DNA of 64,000 nt from UBA4781 sp963556045 (lineage in GTDB: Bacteria > Chloroflexota > Anaerolineae > Anaerolineales > Anaerolineaceae), in contig CAUVYA020000002.1 of assembly GCA_963556045.3 (NCBI GenBank), forward strand, positions 186,001 to 250,000, in the 5' to 3' direction. The position numbers and the translations under genes were made by a program. The notes below the pieces were generated by a model. The model was not told the DNA's origin, did not search any database, and worked only from the letters and a program-made list of their open reading frames with translations. Shown in pieces: positions 62,575 to 64,000 of this stretch. The stretch's first letter is position 1. Every line of letters begins with the position of its first letter.

Positions 62575-62671
62575 GGATTCACACATGGGTATATAGCGGA
62601 GGTTATTGAAAACCAGCGTGGTAGTGTGAATAATACTGAAAACCGCCTATCGGAAAAGGCGATTGTTTTTT
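62575..62671 (+). ncRNA. Candidate structured small RNA or leader
   Basis: No ORF fits these bases. ATTCACAC (62577-62584) pairs perfectly with GTGTGAAT (62624-62631), enclosing GGTT/AACC (62601-62604, 62611-62614). CGCCT (62644-62648) then pairs with AGGCG (62657-62661) ahead of TTTTTT (62666-62671), an intrinsic terminator. A promoter candidate lies just upstream. The protease reading frame begins about 95 bases later, so it may be a small RNA or that gene's leader; which one is open. Confidence 0.45.
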
Positions 62672-62766
62672 AACTATCCAATTTATCAAAACTTTCTCAT
62701 CAAAGAATCGAATCCAATTTAAAAGCAACCACCTATTTGGTAATCGAATATTGGGAGGTTTGAATC

Positions 62767-64000
62767 ATGGATATATATCGCGGGAAAGATAAAGATGAAA
62801 AAGAGAAAAAACGAGTAACGGAAGGAATTCGCATCATCAGGGATCGCATGACAAAGATCCCTAAACGGGTATTGGGGATAGAGCTCTACCCAGCCAGTAT
62901 GAAAAAAGGGGATATCGTCCTCACTGAAAAAATAATTGAGCCGACTTTTAAAAGTTTCATAAAAGAGAACCGGAAATTGTTCGAAATTGAAGCAGATGAT
63001 CTACAATTGATCGCTGCCAAGAACATCCGTAACAGATGGTTTGTGAAATACCAGCAGTATTATGAGGGCATTCCTGTTTACCATGCAACCGTGAATCTGG
63101 AATCTTCTGATCGGGGCAGGGTGGGTTCGTATGCAGCGAAGTATCATCCCAAAATACGCGTATCTACCGAACCGAAGGTCCAACTGGATGAAGCCATCCA
63201 AACGGCGAAAAGAACCTATAAGGAACAGGATCAGTCCAGATTGAAGGCAAAGGATGATAGTTTAATCATCTACCCGGAAAAGAAAGAAGATACATATAAA
63301 TATCATCTTGCCTGGATGTTTGAGATAGTAGGAGAAGAACCAGACCCAGAGATCGAAAAATATTTCATTGTGGATGCCATCAAGTGGCAAGATCATTCGT
63401 TCCTATACAGCCAGATTTCCAGGTGCAGATGTGAGCGGTACTGTACGGGGTGAGATCTATCCGGCAAATCCGACCGATGCGATCAGCACCATGCCGATGC
63501 AGCATGAAGATGTGTATGTGCATTTTGCAGGGCGTACACAAACCAATCATGCCGGCTATTATTCCAGGTCTGTTCCATGGTACTGGCCGTTATTGTTCTT
63601 ATTTCCCAAATGGGCAGACTTCTCGCTGGATGGTCCTTATGCTCATGTGCAGGATAACAATGGCAATGAGTATACCGAATCAAGGCAGTGCAATACGAGT
63701 TCACCCTGCAACCTTACCTGGACGGCGGCAGACAGGGATCATATCAATATGTTCTATCACCTTAATCGGTTTCATGATTGGCTGCAAACAGAACTGGGAT
63801 ATGCCTGGGTCAATTTCGATGGAACAAGCTGTTTCAATGCCAGAGTCAACTATAACTTCTGGAATGCCTATGCCGGTGATCCCATGCAGTTTGGCAACAA
63901 CGAATTCGCGCGCAGCAGTGATGTGATCTATCATGAATGCACGCACAATGTCCTGCATCACGAGTATGGTGATTATATCGGCTGGCCGGATGCATATTCT
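62767..64000 (+). pseudogene. Fungalysin/thermolysin-like metalloprotease, frameshifted and cut by the window edge
   Basis: Codons 1-205 encode an FTP-like propeptide (YPASMKKGDIVLTEK, NRWFVKYQQYYEGIPVYHAT). Near 63382-63386 one extra base shifts the frame. The first frame stops after RCRCERYCTG. The continuing frame begins GKIIRSYTARFPGADVSG at 63386 and stays open to the end, with SSDVIYHECTHNVLHHEYG holding the HExxH zinc motif (HECTH, 63932-63946). The end is beyond the window. No signal peptide is seen, which is odd for a secreted protease. The shift may be real or an assembly error. Confidence 0.75.

Noticed and set aside
63450..63926. Separate 158-residue protein in the third frame
   Set aside because: The zinc-protease motif HECTH and the continuation of the FTP protein are in another frame (from 63386). 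This reading is an out-of-frame shadow with unrelated Met/Cys-rich sequence.
1..64000. tRNA and rRNA genes
   Set aside because: Gaps between genes are short and I saw no cloverleaf with a T-loop GGTTCGAATCC pattern.

Overview
The window most likely comes from an uncultured or poorly characterised member of the Chloroflexota, probably class Anaerolineae. This is an inference from gene content. Two very large membrane proteins carry the YYY (DUF2298) domain that is typical of this phylum. Core genes are distributed as rnc-smc, scpA-mutS and rpsF-ssb-rpsR. Anaerobe-type genes sit beside them: an ADP-forming acyl-CoA synthetase, a reductive-dehalogenase-like protein, and a MinD/ferredoxin plus NifX-like cluster. 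There are no tRNA or rRNA genes, no CRISPR array and no intact insertion sequence.

Region 1 (1-14178, plus strand) is a surface-glycan block: a sugar-nucleotide epimerase (cut by the window edge), a GT4 glycosyltransferase, a methyltransferase, and four large polytopic GT-C/YYY proteins, one of them a 1728-residue fusion. Region 2 (14194-23890) holds cmk, a secernin-like peptidase, a large membrane sensor kinase, and rpoC with its own extended -10 promoter and terminator but no rpoB next to it. Region 3 (23954-33717) is mostly minus strand: a TIM-barrel/NTF2 protein, a SanA/YdcF-type protein, a lipoate ligase, a uridine-kinase-like enzyme (plus strand), an aminotransferase, a serine hydroxymethyltransferase-GcvT fusion with a possible attenuator leader, and an alpha/beta hydrolase.

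Region 4 (33798-47272) is information processing: an ECF-like sigma factor with a small membrane partner, fmt, an unknown membrane protein, mutS, scpA (apparently leaderless), rnc, smc, a parvulin-type foldase, and rpsF-ssb-rpsR behind a leader that folds like the S6:S18 autoregulatory element. Region 5 (47539-53216) is metabolic: ADP-forming synthetase, RdhA-like corrinoid/iron-sulfur protein, photolyase and a D-2-hydroxyacid dehydrogenase.

Region 6 (53217-64000) is the accessory part. It contains a decayed IS1595-type transposase. Next comes an AT-rich NYN-domain nuclease gene behind a perfect consensus promoter with an overlapping dyad and a two-hairpin leader. A PadR-controlled six-gene operon follows (PadR, DUF5320, two NifX-like, two MinD/ferredoxin ATPases), with a 36-bp dyad over its promoter. 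Further on are an AT-rich gene joining a GHKL ATPase to a C-terminal HExxH metallopeptidase motif, a Cas4/RecB-like nuclease with an iron-sulfur cysteine set, a candidate structured RNA with promoter and terminator, and a fungalysin/thermolysin-like protease broken by a one-base frameshift.

The best candidates for something undescribed are the GHKL-HExxH protein, the NYN gene with its structured leader, the orphan structured RNA at 62575-62671, and the leader of the glyA-gcvT fusion. All positions were read by eye; no database search or folding program was run.
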